The position numbers and the translations under genes were made by a program. From Ophioderma brevispina (Eukaryota; Echinodermata; Ophiuroidea; Amphilepidida; Ophiodermatidae): a stretch of 64,000 nt of DNA. The stretch's first letter is position 1. Every line of letters begins with the position of its first letter. The notes under the pieces are model-generated. The model saw only the letters and a list, made by a program, of their open reading frames with translations, was not told the DNA's origin and ran no database searches. Positions 61,649-64,000 of the stretch are shown here, one piece after another. The stretch lies in assembly GCA_023653785.1 (NCBI GenBank), contig JAMKCH010056986.1, positions 101,641 through 165,640 on the forward strand, in the 5' to 3' direction.

Positions 61649-61710
61649 ACTTACTAGTCGTCAGGAGGAGCTTCAGCGTTTGGAAGAATCACAAAAAAAT
61701 TTGCATTGCG
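61649..61710 (+). CDS. DBHS-family gene, coiled-coil exon
   Basis: Acceptor CCTCTTCTTGCCTTAAG with a good pyrimidine tract. The first two bases complete the Asp codon from the previous exon (RQ|D). Shortly after, in a shifted frame, it reads SRQEELQRLEESQKN, matching the conserved DLMRRQEELRRMEELH stretch of DBHS coiled coils. One base appears to be missing or extra between the start and this motif. The 3' end is tentative: GCATTGCG then GTAGTT is the nearest donor-like site. Later exons of the coiled coil and the C-terminus were not found before the window ends. Confidence 0.6.
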
Positions 61711-62210
61711 GTAGTTGGATAGTACTTAAATTAGTTTAATGATTCTTGATTGCATACCACTGTCACCCGCAAGAGTGGGACTTTGCGTTATCTTGTTGGA
61801 TGGAAAGCATGCCGGCATGTCTGTTATTTAAATGTCATAAATCCACTGGCCTGTCAAATGTTTAAAACATGAACATAATGTGGTTAGCGTGTGGTAGACC
61901 GTAACTTCTATAGTGCTGTTGTATAGTTTGCATCTAGATGTGTCTTGATAAATATAATGAGCTATTTGCATTTGAAAACAAATCCTCAGAATCCATCAAC
62001 GGGTGATAAACCTGAACTTGGTGGTGGGGTTGGTGACCATAGTAACTGTAGTTTGTCTAGTAGCTGCAGTTGTTAACTCGAACATGGCAGGCCATTATTT
62101 TGTGAGAATCTACCATGAACCACACTTTCACATCCTGACACTCTCCCATAGACCAAAACATCCACATTTGAATGTGGGCCCTGTAACTTCTGTGGTAACA
62201 TGGATGTTTA
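61711..62210. other. Sequence downstream of the last DBHS exon found
   Basis: Either intronic or 3' of the gene. No exon or element recognised. Confidence 0.4.
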
Positions 62211-62247
62211 GTGTGGTATTTTGTGGTATGAAAGCCTTGTAAGAGTG
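62211..62247 (+). repeat. Fragment of the ATACCACAA family
   Basis: GTGTGGTATTTTGTGGTATG then AAGCCTTGTAAGAGTG matches the right end of the fold-back at 3627-4161 (4124-4160) with a few differences. Confidence 0.6.
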
Positions 62248-63564
62248 AATGAATTTTATACCGTGGTCAGTGTAAGGTGGTACATACCCTATTCCTTTGC
62301 CACTTATATTTTCCACTCATTTTATCAGGAGATGCTCCAAGTTTGCACAAATGCACTATAGCTTCAGTGATAAACACTAGGAGGGTTGCAATATGATCTT
62401 TGGTCTTTCCGTGGTATCTCCAGTACTTTCTCAATAGTGTTTAATCCTTATAGTGAACACACTTAGTACTGAATCGAAAGGGAGCTCACACTCCATGCTG
62501 GAAGTATTTGGAAGAGACCTAGTAAAAGATCAGCATATTAATGGGCATTGTATGGATGTTTCTATGTATGAGCCAAAAGTTGACCCTTCCGTCAAGGTCA
62601 TCTAGGGGTCATATGCTAGGCAGGGACATAATTACGCACTGTGAAATTTTGAGTGTTGCTCGTTAGGCCCTGCACACTTGATTTTTAGTCTCTTGTTGCC
62701 GGCTCGCTGCCGGATCAAATCATTATTAAATAATGCATTTGTAAATAGAATAGTTTTTCCTCTCTAATGGGACTCAAATCAATGAATGACAGGTCAATGA
62801 GTGCTGCCCTACTGTCAGGCTCAATTTCAGTGGGTATAATAATACTGCCAGACTTGGAAGTCGGGGTGAAGGTCATCTATCAGTTATTATAATTTGGTCC
62901 TTTTGTAGGGCAGTGGTCAGTGGTGGGATTTTATTTTGAATATTTTATGTTAGCTAATATTACATAGAGCATTGTCAATACAATGTAAATTCACATTCAC
63001 GGGATGCATTTACAGTCATCTAAAATAGGCTGTCTATGTGAAGTAGTTAGGAAAACATGTTTAGTGTGGTCAAATTTGTGATCAATAATGAAAACAATAG
63101 CTTGTTTCATAGGGTGTTTTGAGTCAATCCCACAATGCACCAGTTTTGGGAAATTTCACCTCAATAGGGTCATGTGATCCCATAAAAATCCTGCTCTTAA
63201 CACATAAAAACCCCGACTTTCATGCTCATTTTAGCCACAAAGCATTAGCATGATTATGAAATATCTTGTGGTTCTTAAACTTTTGAGACACTTTTTGTCC
63301 CTAAGTACTGACATGTGTTTAGTACATTACACTATAGGAACACTGCTAGATGCGTCATTGATTCCAAACACCCTCTGCTTGTGTTTAGAATGTTTTCAGA
63401 TCGTGCCTAGAACAAAAAAGTGGCAGTTTCAGTTAAAAGGTCTGTTAAACCTGCAGGCTGCAATGATATTGCAGATATTGAGATTATGATTACAGGGAGC
63501 AGTTCAAATGAAAAGAAACTTTGAGAAGGTTCTTGTTGGGTTGAGATAGCAATCTACAAGTAAA
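62248..63564. other. Sequence with nothing recognised
   Basis: No gene or repeat boundary that I can support. Confidence 0.4.
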
Positions 63565-63963
63565 ATGTATTTAGAACATGGACCAACAACTATAGATGTC
63601 CGTATCGTAGATTGGAGTTTGCTCGGATATCAAGTGAACAACAGCAACCTCCATTTTCCCATGATACTGCTAATCTTGTTCAATACTGAACAAAATGCAT
63701 CTTCCAAGAATATTGAATCATTAGTTTCTCAGGTTGCAGCACTCACTGCAAAAATGGATAAAATTATAGATTCTATTACATGCCTTACGATGCCTAATAC
63801 TCAAACTTGTGATGAAAATACATGTAGGCCTACATCTAGTGTAAATTCTACTCGAACGAGTCAAAGGTTTCATGGGAATGAAAACCATGTAATACCAGCA
63901 GTTCTCGATTTATTTGGGTGCACACATGCACAGATACATGTGGATTTTCTTCTGTGCATGTAG
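63565..63963 (+). other. Unassigned open frame with a short coiled-coil-like segment
   Basis: A 132-codon frame. The part NIESLVSQVAALTAKMDKII has heptad spacing of Leu, Val and Ile suited to a coiled coil, followed by Thr/Asn/Ser-rich sequence. Short coiled coils of this kind are common in retroelement gag-like proteins and in ordinary proteins, so no call is made. The end of the frame overlaps the GGTGCACACATGCACA repeat, which argues against the last 20 or so codons being coding. Confidence 0.2.
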
Positions 63964-64000
63964 CTCTGAAAGCCTACATGCACACTGTGCATGTAGGGCA
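63911..64000 (+). repeat. GGTGCACACATGCACA repeat, copy 3 (runs off right edge)
   Basis: Starts ATTTGGGTGCACACATGCAC and holds the palindrome CTACATGCACACTGTGCATG. It is the complement of the repeat ending at 28083. Confidence 0.6.

Noticed and set aside
1..64000. CRISPR arrays, prokaryotic operons or phage genes
   Set aside because: Introns, SINE and LINE remains and absence of dense genes show eukaryotic DNA. The tandem repeats lack regular unique spacers.

Overview
The window looks like nuclear DNA of a multicellular animal, most likely a marine invertebrate and probably a deuterostome such as an echinoderm or hemichordate. The evidence is AT-rich sequence, short coding exons with good GT/AG boundaries separated by kilobase introns, a tRNA-derived SINE, a non-LTR reverse-transcriptase fossil and many MITE-like inverted-repeat elements. 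The deuterostome placement is an impression from repeat style and is not proven. There are no operons, phage or CRISPR arrays.

Gene 1 (minus strand, 11903 to beyond base 1) encodes a very acidic, apparently disordered protein. Five exons are visible: 11903-11674, 7453-5488, 2984-2859, 2033-1908 and 296-118. All splice phases agree, giving 875 complete codons before the gene leaves the window. The third and fourth exons encode the same 42 residues and come from a recent tandem duplication whose two copies flank a SINE. I do not recognise the family.

Gene 2 (plus strand, about 34860 to at least 61710) was found by reading interrupted frames. It is a homologue of the DBHS RNA-binding proteins (NONO/SFPQ/PSPC1, insect NonA). 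Exon 34860-35339 holds a basic leader and the start of RRM1. Exon 59810-60105 holds the end of the NOPS domain and the start of the coiled coil. Exon 61649-61710 continues the coiled coil. Splice sites and phase fit a real intron-containing gene, but all three exons carry frame changes or stops. It is either a decaying gene or a gene in poorly polished sequence. The exons for the rest of RRM1 and for RRM2 were not found.

Nearly everything else is repeat-derived. From 7.5 to 11.7 kb (intron 1 of gene 1) there are four fold-back or MITE-like insertions and an exact 80-bp direct repeat around a poly(A)-led insert. From 12 to 34.8 kb lies an intergenic repeat mosaic: a DR1-bearing tandem repeat element, a roughly 3-kb mariner/Tc-like relic with long inverted ends, fold-backs and a hAT-like element. 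From 36 to 52.7 kb (intron of gene 2) a repeat copy is split in two by about 15 kb that contains 170-bp tandem units, a 2-kb tandem duplication with GTGTTAA palindromes, two MITEs and a 1.1-kb G-rich minisatellite. From 52.7 to 64 kb is mostly unrecognised intronic DNA plus the last DBHS exons. Small-indel differences between repeat copies are conspicuous from 36 kb onward, which raises a base-quality question.

I did not find a convincing new molecular system. The items most worth checking are the DBHS locus, the duplicated exon with a changed splice donor, and the repeated acidic LL motif in gene 1.
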